From Marinomonas algicola (GTDB lineage: Bacteria; Pseudomonadota; Gammaproteobacteria; Pseudomonadales; Marinomonadaceae): a stretch of DNA of 64,000 bases. The stretch covers positions 124,001-188,000 of the forward strand of contig NZ_CP061941.1 in assembly GCF_014805825.1 (NCBI RefSeq). Direction: 5' to 3'. A program made the position numbers and the translations under genes. The notes beneath the pieces are model-generated. The model did no database searches. It was not told the origin of the DNA and worked only from the letters and a program-made list of their open reading frames with translations. Of this stretch, positions 51,458-59,688 are shown one piece after another (position 1 is the stretch's first letter; each line of letters begins with the position of its first letter).

Positions 51458-52796
51458 ACCCATTCAAAAACTCGCCGTAACTCGTACGTTAAGCTCAGGT
51501 GAGCAGGTTGCTGTAGGGGTCTTGGCCCAGAATCGGCAAGGCGTTTTTTTTCAGTATGCAGATAGCTATTTGCAGCAGCTTGGCAACTTATCACCTTTTA
51601 CCTTGCATGCGAACGCGCAAGTTCAAGTCGCTCCTAAAGCGCCGCACCAAGGTGTACATGGCGTATTTGGAGATTGTTTGCCCGATGGCTGGGGCATGCT
51701 GTTACAAGATCGTATTTTCCGGCAAAAGGGCATACTGCCTAATCAATTAACGGCGATGGATAGGTTAGCCTTTGTCGGTGATAAAGGCATGGGAGCATTG
51801 TCTTTTTCTCCGGTGTCTGAGTTTTCAGCCACCACGCACGCGGATATTGATTTAGCGACGTTAGGCTTAGAAGCACAAACGCTGTTCGATTCTTCGATGT
51901 CAGATTATATGGATGATAATCACGGTGAGTTAGATGGGCATACGCAACAGGTGTTGGCCGCATTAGTCGCCGGAGGTAGTTCGGGTGGGGCCAGACCTAA
52001 GGCACAAATTTATATGCCTGCTGGGGAAACTCAGCATTGTCGAACCTTCGCTCAGCTTGGAGATGAGGCTTGGCTGGTGAAGTTTACCTCTAAAAATCTC
52101 GCACTTGGCCATGAAGAAGGTTTGTGTGAGGCGGTTTATTTACAAATGGCAGAACTTGCTAAGTGTCAACCGCCGCAATGGCAACTCATTGAAGCACCAC
52201 CTACAAGCGGTGCGTCTGCTTGGTTGGCGCTTAAGCGTTTTGATTATGTCACTGAACAGGCCGACTTAGGCAGCAAGCGCAGTGCAGGTCGATTGCATAT
52301 GCACAGCGCTTGCGGGCTACTGGATGCAGACTTTCGAACGCCAAGTTTAGATTACATTGATTTGATTAAAGCCAGCCGTCAGTTGTGTAAATCGCCAGCT
52401 GCTGGACAACTGCAATTTCGCCGTGCCGTTTTTAACCTGCTGTCGTCTAATCAAGACGACCACAGTAAAAACTGGGCGTTTTTGCAAGCGGATGACGGTC
52501 AATGGGATCCTGCCCCTTTTTACGATGTTACCTACAGCCCACATCCATTCAACGAACACGCCACTGCGTTCGGCGGTTATGGTAAAGCGCCACCGCTTAA
52601 GGTGATGCAAAAACTTGCTACCAGTGCTGGCTTTGCGAATTGGCATGATGCAAGGCAAGTCATTGAAGAAGTCGCAGAAGCCATCAGCCAATTTACGTAT
52701 CTGGCACAGCAGCAAGGGATCAGTAAAACAACCGTGTCTGCGATTACTAAGACATTGGATCAGCGCAAACAGGAAAATGCCGCGCTTTTTCAATGA
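51447..52796 (+). CDS. HipA-family kinase toxin, module 3 (intact)
   Basis: 449 residues. N-terminal part with VFGDCLPDGWGMLLQDR, P-loop region GGSSGGARPKAQI, WLVKFTSKN, catalytic SSNQDDHSKNWAF and metal-binding PFYDVTYSP. All expected kinase motifs are present, so it should be active. It is only distantly similar to module 2 and closer in style to the truncated module 1 (GGARPKA form), so the cluster is not a simple tandem duplication. Confidence 0.9.
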   Translation: MSFKPIQKLAVTRTLSSGEQVAVGVLAQNRQGVFFQYADSYLQQLGNLSPFTLHANAQVQVAPKAPHQGVHGVFGDCLPDGWGMLLQDRIFRQKGILPNQLTAMDRLAFVGDKGMGALSFSPVSEFSATTHADIDLATLGLEAQTLFDSSMSDYMDDNHGELDGHTQQVLAALVAGGSSGGARPKAQIYMPAGETQHCRTFAQLGDEAWLVKFTSKNLALGHEEGLCEAVYLQMAELAKCQPPQWQLIEAPPTSGASAWLALKRFDYVTEQADLGSKRSAGRLHMHSACGLLDADFRTPSLDYIDLIKASRQLCKSPAAGQLQFRRAVFNLLSSNQDDHSKNWAFLQADDGQWDPAPFYDVTYSPHPFNEHATAFGGYGKAPPLKVMQKLATSAGFANWHDARQVIEEVAEAISQFTYLAQQQGISKTTVSAITKTLDQRKQENAALFQ

Positions 52797-52933
52797 AAGT
52801 AAAACAAACTTTTCAATTCACAATAAATACAAGGTCTACAGATTGTTACCCATAAAGTCACTTTGTGTAGACCTCCAACCTCTGCATTCCCCTGTTTGGT
52901 AAAACGCATAGACGAGTACTCAACTTGTATTGC

Positions 52934-52957
52934 ACACTTTTACGCGCATAAAAGTGT
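52934..52957. promoter_or_regulatory. Orphan third copy of the module-1 operator palindrome
   Basis: A 24-base near-perfect palindrome (ACACTTTTA / TAAAAGTGT around CGCGCA) matching the units at 47942-47965 and 47974-47997. It now has no start codon next to it; it lies 120 bases downstream of the orphan antitoxin gene and 137 bases after hipA module 3. The remainder of 52797-53079 shows nothing else. Confidence 0.6.
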
Positions 52958-53079
52958 AATTTGGTTCTTATTGAGTATTAAACAGCCCTTTAATAGCTAT
53001 CTTTCTTCTCTGAAGCTGCCCTTGTTTGCCAAGTTTTAGCGATGTGGGCATGAGCAAATGCTATAAGAATATGACGCCC

Positions 53080-53394
53080 TTATTTTTTATTTAGCAATTG
53101 GATGTCTTGCAGCTTTCTTCCCAGCTCGTCATCACGGGCGACCTTGGTTAGGTCGTCTAACAAGCCGAGGACTGCCAAAACCTTAACGTAGTGACCAAGT
53201 GAAACGGAAGGATCACCTTTTGATATTTTACGCAGTGTTGGCTTAGAAATCCCTGTCCTACTATGCATCATTTCTTGAGTAATGCCGCGTCTCTTCATCG
53301 CCAATGTTAAGTTTTCTCCTAAGATGCTTAACATCTTCCTTTGTCTAGGGAATATGACCGCAGTGCGTTTTGATTTTGGCTCGACAGTATTCAT
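53080..53394 (-). CDS. Orphan HipB-like HTH protein
   Basis: 104 residues, a paralogue of the module-1 antitoxin (GENLTLAMKRRGITQEMM, ISKPTLRKISKGDPSVSLGHYVKVLAVLG, KLQDIQLLNKK). No hipA follows: downstream is 280 bases of non-coding sequence ending at the module-3 toxin. It is therefore an antitoxin without a partner, perhaps protecting against, or repressing, related modules. Its start codon abuts a 12-base inverted repeat. Confidence 0.78.
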   Translation of the reverse strand: MNTVEPKSKRTAVIFPRQRKMLSILGENLTLAMKRRGITQEMMHSRTGISKPTLRKISKGDPSVSLGHYVKVLAVLGLLDDLTKVARDDELGRKLQDIQLLNKK

Positions 53395-53445
53395 AGTGAA
53401 ACTATATTGTCTTAAATCTTAATTTGGTGAAATTATAGTTTCACT
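53395..53445. promoter_or_regulatory. Inverted repeat at the orphan HTH gene promoter
   Basis: AGTGAAACTATA (53395-53406) and its exact complement (53434-53445) are separated by 27 bases and lie directly upstream of the start codon; a likely pair of binding sites for the gene's own product. Confidence 0.55.
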
Positions 53446-53517
53446 TTTATCGTCAAGTTGTAAAGCAATAAACTGCCAATCTCTCGAAGTAAAGTGAGTC
53501 AAGATCTGAACAGGTCA

Positions 53518-53574
53518 TGTCGATTTTTTACTGTTTTTTCGACATAAGTTTTTTATGTGTCGATACACTCGACA
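53518..53574. promoter_or_regulatory. Cluster of TGTCGA/TCGACA half sites
   Basis: TGTCGA at 53518 and 53558, TCGACA at 53539 and 53569, giving two inverted pairs in 57 bases within the 508-base gap before alpA. Probably regulator sites. The rest of the gap (53575-53902) has no gene. Confidence 0.35.
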
Positions 53575-53902
53575 TATCAACTCTTAATCCAAACGACTCA
53601 CCGATACAGGGGTATGAGTAGGGAGCTTCAAAGCAGTACGCTGTTCTTTGGGCTTTTGGGGCAGTCTGGGCAAAGCCTTAATGCACACTATTTAGCCGCA
53701 CACTAACCCTGCCCACAGGCTATTTATGACTTGGGGCTTTATGTAAATTCTGGGGCAGCTAGCTACTTGTACCCTCAGAAAGCTGCACGATCTGGGCATT
53801 TATCTGCCTACAGCGTCCGTTTAACTCTTTAATACTAGTGGGGACAAACTCCTAAGAGAACTTAACAGATCAGTGAGGCTTATTTTGGAAAAAATAGAAA
53901 CG

Positions 53903-54145
53903 ATGAACCCAACGACACAATCACCCACAAACACGGTACACCCAGCGCGTCAGCAGCGGATTTTGCGCTTGCCCGAGGTAAAGTCCAAAACAGGCTTTGG
54001 CCGCAGCACCATTTATGCCTTGATGGCCAATGGTGAATTTCCGCGATCCATTCGTATTGGTGCGCGTGCCGTGGGCTGGTTAGAAAGCGATATCGACCAG
54101 TGGATTGAAACCCGCCGTATCGGTGCTGCTTATGGCCGTGGATAA
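53903..54145 (+). CDS. AlpA family DNA-binding protein
   Basis: 80 residues with the AlpA/excisionase-type MerR-like helix-turn-helix: ILRLPEVKSKTGFGRSTIYALMANGEFP, then the IGARAVGWLESDIDQWIETR signature that identifies AlpA. In P4-like islands AlpA activates the integrase or excision. Here the integrase is far away and broken. It overlaps the DUF927 gene start by 14 bases, a common pairing on such islands. An upstream GTG could add ten residues. Confidence 0.85.
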   Translation: MNPTTQSPTNTVHPARQQRILRLPEVKSKTGFGRSTIYALMANGEFPRSIRIGARAVGWLESDIDQWIETRRIGAAYGRG

Positions 54146-54763
54146 ACCATCAGCATCAACCCCGTTACTTGCCAATGAGATGTATAACAACAGGCCAACA
54201 TTACCGGCTGGTTTTGCCTATAACGCGCAAAACTGGCTGGTGATGCAACCGGCCGGGCAAGATAGCCCTGTTAAAATCTGCTCTTGGTTGCAAGTGGCCG
54301 CCCGCACCCGCGATCCGCAAGGGGACACTTCTTTTGAAAATAAAGGGCGGCTATTTATTGCACTGGTTAGACGATGACAATCGCCATCGCTACTGGGCTA
54401 TGCCTGCAGAACTATTGGCCGGAGATGGCAGCGAGTACCGCCGAATCCTACTCAGCCGAGGCATGCGCCTAAGCAACAGTGTCAAAGCGCGGCAGTTGCT
54501 CTCCCTGTTTATTCAACAAATGGGCGAACTGGCTACGCAAAAGGTCATTAGCGTGAACTGCATTGGCTGGCATCACCACGCTTATGTGCATCCGCGCCTC
54601 ACCTTTTACCCAAGCGAACACAGCAACAACCCGCGCATGGTGCTGCAAACCATGCACCCGATAGAAGGCTTTATTCAACAAGGTAGTAGCGACAGTTGGC
54701 GGCAGCACGTTGGCCGTTATTGTCTGGATAACCCGCTATTAATTGTTGGTGTCTGCGCTGCAC

Positions 54764-54815
54764 TTATGTTCAGGACGAACGGTATGTCGCGGGCGCATGG
54801 ATGCGCAAGAGCGAC
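54764..54815 (+). repeat. 52-base palindromic repeat, copy 1, inside DUF927 gene
   Basis: Contains two small hairpins, GTTC-AGGAC-GAAC and GCGCAT-GG-ATGCGC. It interrupts the conserved VCAA/PLLHLCG block and adds about 19-20 codons without shifting frame. The same element, inverted, is at 55204-55255. Confidence 0.8.
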
Positions 54816-55203
54816 GGCTGCACCCTTATTGCATTTGTGTGGGGTGGATGGTTTTGGTTTACACCTCTACGGTGCCAGCAGTACTGGTAAAACCGCGGCG
54901 CTGTATCCGGCGTTATCGGTGTGGGGCGAACCTAATCAACTGCGCCACAGTTGGCGTGCCACGGCCAACGGTTTAGAAGGCACAGCATTAGCGCATAACG
55001 ATGCCTTGCTGGCGCTCGATGAAATGGGCGAAGTTAACCCAAAAGAGGCAGGCGATGTCGCTTATATGCTTGCCAATGGCCAAGGTAAAACCCGTGCAGG
55101 CAAATACGGTGAAATGCGCTTACCCGCCCGTTGGCGTTTGGTGTTTTTATCCACTGGTGAAGTGACGCTCGAAAGTCATCTTGCCAGTATCGGCAAGCGC
55201 TTG

Positions 55204-55255
55204 GTCGTTCCTGCGCATCCATGCGCCCACGACATACCGTTCGTCCTGAACATAA
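55204..55255 (-). repeat. 52-base palindromic repeat, copy 2 (inverted), inside DUF927 gene
   Basis: Reverse complement of copy 1, identical except for a few bases in and after the central part. It separates GKR from KAGQQVRVID, again in frame. Confidence 0.8.
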
Positions 55256-55278
55256 AAGCGGGGCAGCAAGTGCGCGTG

Positions 55279-55428
55279 ATTGATCCCCTCTATAGATTTC
55301 TGACTGCAAGTAGGCGGCAAGCTTTTGAACCCTATGAGCTTAGTAGCCTAAGTGATTAGGGTGAAAAAGTGCAGCCAACACCCTTGCAGGTAGAAAGATG
55401 ACGAGGGAGTGCTGATGACGGTCTATAA
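55279..55428. other. Foreign segment replacing part of the DUF927 gene
   Basis: Directly after RVID the similarity to DUF927 stops and resumes at 55429. The segment begins with CCCTCTATAGA and ends with TCTATAAATGGG, a weak inverted match that could be the ends of a deleted small insertion element. It contains stop codons and no recognisable gene. Confidence 0.4.
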
Positions 55429-56291
55429 ATGGGCGTGTTTAACCAGAGTCATGGTATGAACGCCGCCGATTTAGCCGATCACCTAAAACAGCAAAGTCGC
55501 CAACATTACGGCTGCTTGGCCTTGGACTGGTTACGGTATTTAACGCAGCACAGCGCGCTGGTACGACCCGTTTTCCAAAACGTACGCCAACGTTTTTTAA
55601 CCGGCTTACCTCCCGAGTCAGACGGCCAAGTGCGCCGAGTCGCCGAAAAGTTTGCCTTACTGGCTAGTGCTGGGTTGTTAGCCATTCAAGCCAAAGTACT
55701 CGATTGGCCAACCCAAAGTGTCGAAGCCGCCTGCTTAAATCAGCTTAACCAATGGATACTCGCTCGCGGTGGTGTGGCCGCCAATGAAGACCAACAAGCC
55801 ATTCGCCAAGTACGCAGTTTTATTGAGCAGCATGGCGAAAGCCGCTTTACGCCCAAACAAACCGGTTACAGCAGCCAAGTACGCCAACGAGCAGGCTGGA
55901 TTGATACTTCTGGCCCACACACCCTCTACCTGTTTTACCCAACTGGCTGGCGTGAAGCCACCGAAGGCCTAAGCCCAGATCGCGCCGCCAAAGCACTGAT
56001 GGCCGCAGGCTACCTAGTTCCCGATGGCAACCGACCACAGCGCAAAGTCAGCCTGCCCGACAACACACGCCCGCGAATGTACTGCGTGAAAGGCAGCATC
56101 TTGGATGACTAAAAAGGTAATGACCCCTGCATGGGCTTGTCGCCTTGTAATGCACCGCCTGTCAACATAAGGGCTGGGTTCAGTTTGTAGTCCATTGCAG
56201 ATAATACCGCCAGAGGCATTCCCGTGAACCGCTAGCGTACCAACAACCAGCACCGAGCGAATAACAAATGAGCTCAATTATTTGGTTTTAA

Positions 56292-56306
56292 CTCAAATAA
56301 GTTGAG
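56292..56306. promoter_or_regulatory. CTCAA-N5-TTGAG dyad before the chimeric HTH gene
   Basis: Small palindrome 79 bases before the XRE-HsdS start. CTCAA/TTGAG symmetry is common in sites of Cro-like regulators. The rest of 56113-56384 shows no gene. Confidence 0.35.
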
Positions 56307-56384
56307 AATAATCATAATCGTGGTAGGGTAAGCAACAGTGAAAAATCCCCAAGTTTATGGTTAAGAAAACACCGTGGAGAGAGC

Positions 56385-57257
56385 ATGATCCGCTGCCACC
56401 TAGCCCGATTAATGGGTGAGAGAAAAATGCGCATTAGCGACGTGATGCGAGAAACCGGCCTAAGCCGTACCACCGTCACGCTACTGTACAAAGAAACCGC
56501 GCTCAAGGTGGACTTGGAAGCTATCGCTAAAACCCTGTACGACTACTGGTTTGTGCAGTTCGACTTCCACGACGACTCACCACAAGGCCAAGGCAAACCC
56601 TACAAAACCTCCGGCGGCAAAATGGTCTACAACCCAACCCTAAAGCTCGAAATACCGGAGGGGTGGACAGTAATGCCGCTATCAAAACACTTAGATTGCA
56701 ATAAGAAAAAACTTGGGAAAAAGCACAACTTAAAGACACTCAATTACCTAGATACTGCGAACTTAACAAACAATATTGTCGGATCTATCCAAAAGCTCGA
56801 TGTGGGTATTGATAACATACCAAGTCGAGCCAACATGCTTGTAAGTAAAAATGATATTCTGTATTCCACTGTGAGACCAAATCAGTTTCACTATGGAATT
56901 GTGAAAGCTCCTGTTGAGGATATGATTGCTTCAACTGGATTTGCAGTGCTTACACACAAAGCAAACTCAGAGCTTAATGTGGTTTTCTACCTTCACATCA
57001 CAAGCCCCCAAAACACCAACAGATTAATAAAGATTTCCGAGTCCTCGAAGTCGTCTTACCCATCCATTTCTCCTGACGATATTTTAAATCTCGCAATAGC
57101 TTTGCCAGCTGAAACAAAGATACTCAAGCGATTTAGTGAATTGCTAAATCCATTGTTTGAAAAAGTATCAGAAGTTCAGAAAGAGAATAATGAATTGGAA
57201 AAACTCCGCGACTGGCTTCTCCCCATGCTAATGAACGGTCAGGTAACAGTAAAATGA
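56385..57257 (+). CDS. Chimera: XRE HTH head fused to HsdS specificity-subunit tail
   Basis: 290 residues. Residues 1-46 (CHLARLMGERKMRISDVM, SRTTVTLLYKETAL) are the start of a small Cro-type regulator. From about residue 47 (KTLYDYWFVQFDF, SGGKMVYNPTLKLEIPEGW) it is the central repeat plus second target-recognition domain and final coiled coil of a type I restriction HsdS. Normal HsdS is about 400-450 residues with two recognition domains; hsdM and hsdR are absent. GGAGAGAG precedes ATG 56385. The stop overlaps kwaA by 4 bases. Confidence 0.8.
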   Translation: MIRCHLARLMGERKMRISDVMRETGLSRTTVTLLYKETALKVDLEAIAKTLYDYWFVQFDFHDDSPQGQGKPYKTSGGKMVYNPTLKLEIPEGWTVMPLSKHLDCNKKKLGKKHNLKTLNYLDTANLTNNIVGSIQKLDVGIDNIPSRANMLVSKNDILYSTVRPNQFHYGIVKAPVEDMIASTGFAVLTHKANSELNVVFYLHITSPQNTNRLIKISESSKSSYPSISPDDILNLAIALPAETKILKRFSELLNPLFEKVSEVQKENNELEKLRDWLLPMLMNGQVTVK

Positions 57258-57811
57258 TCAACGCTGCGTTTCGGGTTTTACTGACGTTCAATGCCACTTC
57301 GCTGCTGGTGATTATCTTTTTGGTACAAAAAGGCGTCACTCTGGGCGATTTTCTCGGTGGTGTAAGTTATTTAGGTTGGACAGTAGCACTTCCGAACGCA
57401 GTGTCTTATTTGTTTTATTTGGCCATCCCCATTTTATCGACGGGCTTGAGCATTTGGCTGAGTAAATACCTTGGCAATGACGAGTTCAAAGCGGGTGAAG
57501 TCGCCAGTATTGAACATGCCAATAACAGTTTTTTACCTAGTTATTTGGGCTATTTTTTTGTTGCGCTGAGCATAGGCAACTGGGAAACCCTGTGGTTTGT
57601 TTATGGAGTATTGTTTGTGTTCACTTTCTTGTCGCAGGCGCTCTACTTCAATCCACTGTTTTTGTTGTTTGGTTATGAGTTCTACAACATCACCACCAAA
57701 AACGGCACGGCTATTTTTCTGATTAGCAAAGCGCGCTACAAAAAGCCTGATGATATTCAAATACCCTTGGCGTACCGGATTAACAATTACACCTTTATCG
57801 AGCGAGAATAA
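57254..57811 (+). CDS. kwaA: Kiwa defence membrane protein KwaA
   Basis: 185 residues with four hydrophobic segments (about 6-26, 33-68 counted as two, 93-112, 117-140), short loops and a cytoplasmic tail. This size and topology immediately before a DUF4868 gene is the KwaA signature. Kiwa is a two-gene anti-phage system in which the membrane component senses infection and works with KwaB. It overlaps the HsdS-like gene (ATGA) and kwaB (TAATG), so all three are translated from one message. Assignment rests on topology and context more than on strong motifs. Confidence 0.75.
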   Translation: MINAAFRVLLTFNATSLLVIIFLVQKGVTLGDFLGGVSYLGWTVALPNAVSYLFYLAIPILSTGLSIWLSKYLGNDEFKAGEVASIEHANNSFLPSYLGYFFVALSIGNWETLWFVYGVLFVFTFLSQALYFNPLFLLFGYEFYNITTKNGTAIFLISKARYKKPDDIQIPLAYRINNYTFIERE

Positions 57812-58647
57812 TGATGGACCATATACTGGCACACATAAAAACAAGAGCAAAAAAACGCATTTTCAAATTGGTTTCGGATCAGTCTCTTTTTGATGCCATG
57901 ACCGTCGATGTAACTGCCTGTGTGCCATATAACCCAGACCATAACCTCGATGAAGATGCATGGTTTAAAATTGAAGGCTTTAGCAACCAAGCCTACGGTT
58001 TAGATCTATTAAAGAAAGAGTTCGATTCAAAAGATTACCATAATTTAGCTAAAGCTAATTTTTCTAAAATTGCTTATTTATTTGCTGTTCAGGGCGATGA
58101 CTTTTATTTTCAAAAAATAACCCCTGGCCTTTTTGTTAAGCGCAAAACACTGGTGTTTGGTGAAACGGCTGAGCTTGAAAAAAGTCAAATGCGCTTAGTA
58201 ATTAATGCCTTACCTGATGCCGTGTATTTCAAAGCAGCAGATACTTTAATTTTCAAAAGCCTAGCAACGATTTCAAGTATATTTAAAGGCATAGATGAAC
58301 TGTACAAGGAAGCGACAAAAGTAGAAGTTGAGCAGTTCTTAGACGAGTCATTTATAGATCTGAGCAACAATTACAGCGTCGAAAAAGTATCAAAGCCAAA
58401 TCGAAAGCGTATTGGACTTGCCATGAAAACGCTTGAAGGTATGTCAGTAGGCGATAAAACCAATATGCTTGACTACATAGATGGATATTGCGAGCAAAAA
58501 CTTAAATTTGATCAACAGAATCAAAAGTTTGAAATCTCAACGGATGAAGACTTGAAATTGTTGGTTTATGGCATTGAACAGCGCTTTTACACCACCCCCT
58601 TTGGGAATGAAAAGCGCTGTGCTAATTCTGTCACGACAATGGGTTAA
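57811..58647 (+). CDS. kwaB: Kiwa defence protein KwaB (DUF4868)
   Basis: 278 residues, soluble. The C-terminal LLVYGIEQRFYTTPFGNEKR block and the central KRKTLVFGETAELEK and KSLATISSIF regions match the DUF4868 family, the DNA-associated effector of Kiwa. Length is slightly below the usual about 300. The first of two adjacent ATGs overlaps the kwaA stop by one base. An 11-base gap leads to the RhuM-like gene. Confidence 0.8.
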   Translation: MMDHILAHIKTRAKKRIFKLVSDQSLFDAMTVDVTACVPYNPDHNLDEDAWFKIEGFSNQAYGLDLLKKEFDSKDYHNLAKANFSKIAYLFAVQGDDFYFQKITPGLFVKRKTLVFGETAELEKSQMRLVINALPDAVYFKAADTLIFKSLATISSIFKGIDELYKEATKVEVEQFLDESFIDLSNNYSVEKVSKPNRKRIGLAMKTLEGMSVGDKTNMLDYIDGYCEQKLKFDQQNQKFEISTDEDLKLLVYGIEQRFYTTPFGNEKRCANSVTTMG

Positions 58648-58658
58648 GGAGTATTTTC

Positions 58659-59672
58659 ATGGCTAAAGACCTAACCGCATCATCACATGACCGCCAAAAT
58701 ATCCTTAACAACCGCTACGCCCTGCAACACGCCGAGCAGCACTTAGGTTTGGGTGGTGTGACCTTTGAAGGTGAGACAGTATTCACCAAAGCGCAGGTGG
58801 TTGGCCTGTACGAGATCGCAGACGCAACGATAGAGCGTTACCTTACATCACACGGGGAAGAGTTGAAGGGTAATGGTTATAGGGTCTTGCGGGGATCTAA
58901 ACTAAAGGAATTCAAGAGCTTAGTTTCTGGTACCCTCATCAATGAGGGTACCAAAACTACGGCTCTAGGGTTGTTCAGTTTTCGTGCAGTGCTCAACATA
59001 GGGATGTTACTAACAGAAAGTGAGCCCGCACGCCTTTTGCGTTCACGTCTGCTGGATATTGTCTTGGATGTAATGGCTGAGCGCGCTGGTGGTCATACCA
59101 AGTTTATTAATCAGCGTGATGAAAATTACCTTGTCTCTGCTCTGCAAGAAGAAAACTACCGCCGTCAGTTCACCGATGCATTGGATAAGTATGTAGAGGT
59201 CAATAAATGGACGTATGCACGCTTTACAAACTTGATATATCAAAGCATTTTTCATGAAAATGCGACTGAATATAAAAAGGTTTTAAACCTAGCAACGAAA
59301 ACCAATATCCGCGAGACCCTATATTCAGAAGTACTCAATCTGATTGCTAGTTACGAATCAGGCATTGCTCATGAACTAGAGCAAGCCAGCAATAAATTAG
59401 GCCGCAAGCTTTCGCAGAAAGAGGCGGAGAGCCTATTTGCGAGTTTTGAAAGTCACCCTCTGTTCAAACCTCTGATTTTGGATGCCAGAACTAAAATGGC
59501 CAGTCGCGATTTGTGCTTCCGTGATGCCTTGCATGAAAAGCTGGAAGCTTATATTCAATCGGTACCCGAAGCTGATTTTGATCGTTTCTTGGGTGAAAAG
59601 AGCCGTTCTTTGGAAGAGCAATTGAGTGATCCAGAAACATTGGCCGTACTCAAACGTTTGAAAGATCGATAA
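58659..59672 (+). CDS. RhuM-like DNA-binding protein, partner of Fic
   Basis: 337 residues resembling the RhuM/virulence-protein family: VFTKAQVVGLYEIADATIERYL near the N-terminus (DNA-binding part), LGLFSFRAVLNIGMLLTESEPARLLRS, GGHTKFINQRDENYL, then a helical C-terminal half (YSEVLNLIASYESG, ASRDLCFRDA, FLGEKSRSLEEQL). Such genes usually precede a Fic/Doc gene and may act as antitoxin. AAGGAG precedes the ATG. The coding sequence contains a 26-base palindrome at 58928-58953. Confidence 0.82.
   Translation: MAKDLTASSHDRQNILNNRYALQHAEQHLGLGGVTFEGETVFTKAQVVGLYEIADATIERYLTSHGEELKGNGYRVLRGSKLKEFKSLVSGTLINEGTKTTALGLFSFRAVLNIGMLLTESEPARLLRSRLLDIVLDVMAERAGGHTKFINQRDENYLVSALQEENYRRQFTDALDKYVEVNKWTYARFTNLIYQSIFHENATEYKKVLNLATKTNIRETLYSEVLNLIASYESGIAHELEQASNKLGRKLSQKEAESLFASFESHPLFKPLILDARTKMASRDLCFRDALHEKLEAYIQSVPEADFDRFLGEKSRSLEEQLSDPETLAVLKRLKDR
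58928..58953. repeat. 26-base perfect palindrome inside the RhuM-like gene
   Basis: TGGTACCCTCAT (58928-58939), CA, then the exact complement (58942-58953). It encodes part of SGTLINEGTKTT. The outer TGGTACC/GGTACCA arms recur in the palindrome at 60297-60328. Confidence 0.65.
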
Positions 59673-59688
59673 ACAAAGGAATGTGGCT

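Larger units (their letters stand above)
54132..56112 (+). pseudogene. Broken DUF927-domain (island helicase/primase-like) gene
   Basis: One ancestral gene now in three pieces: 54132-54377 (N-terminus), about 54345-55359 in the next frame (WAMPAELLAGDG, LYGASSTGKTAAL Walker A, LLALDEMGEV, ANGQGKTRAGK, FLSTGE), and 55429-56112 (C-terminus from GVFNQSHG). Damage: a frameshift near 54340-54350 in a GGGCGGC stretch, two in-frame insertions of a palindromic repeat (54764-54815, 55204-55255), and replacement of about eight codons by roughly 150 unrelated bases (55279-55428). DUF927 proteins are plasmid/island ATPases; this copy is dead. Confidence 0.8.

Noticed and set aside
53080..53394. Orphan HTH gene plus the 52934 palindrome as an intact operon with a small toxin
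   Set aside because: No open frame of plausible length follows the gene on its strand before the convergent hipA.
54743..55309. Frames on both strands encoding the same CSGRTVCRGRMDAQER peptide, looking like a small repeated protein family
   Set aside because: The shared peptide is the translation of the two inverted copies of the 52-base repeat; neither frame has a start signal or a conserved domain.
57254..58647. KwaA/KwaB pair as a generic membrane protein plus unknown soluble protein
   Set aside because: The overlap, the four-helix topology, the DUF4868-like C-terminus and the restriction-island context together favour Kiwa, although a profile search is needed for certainty.
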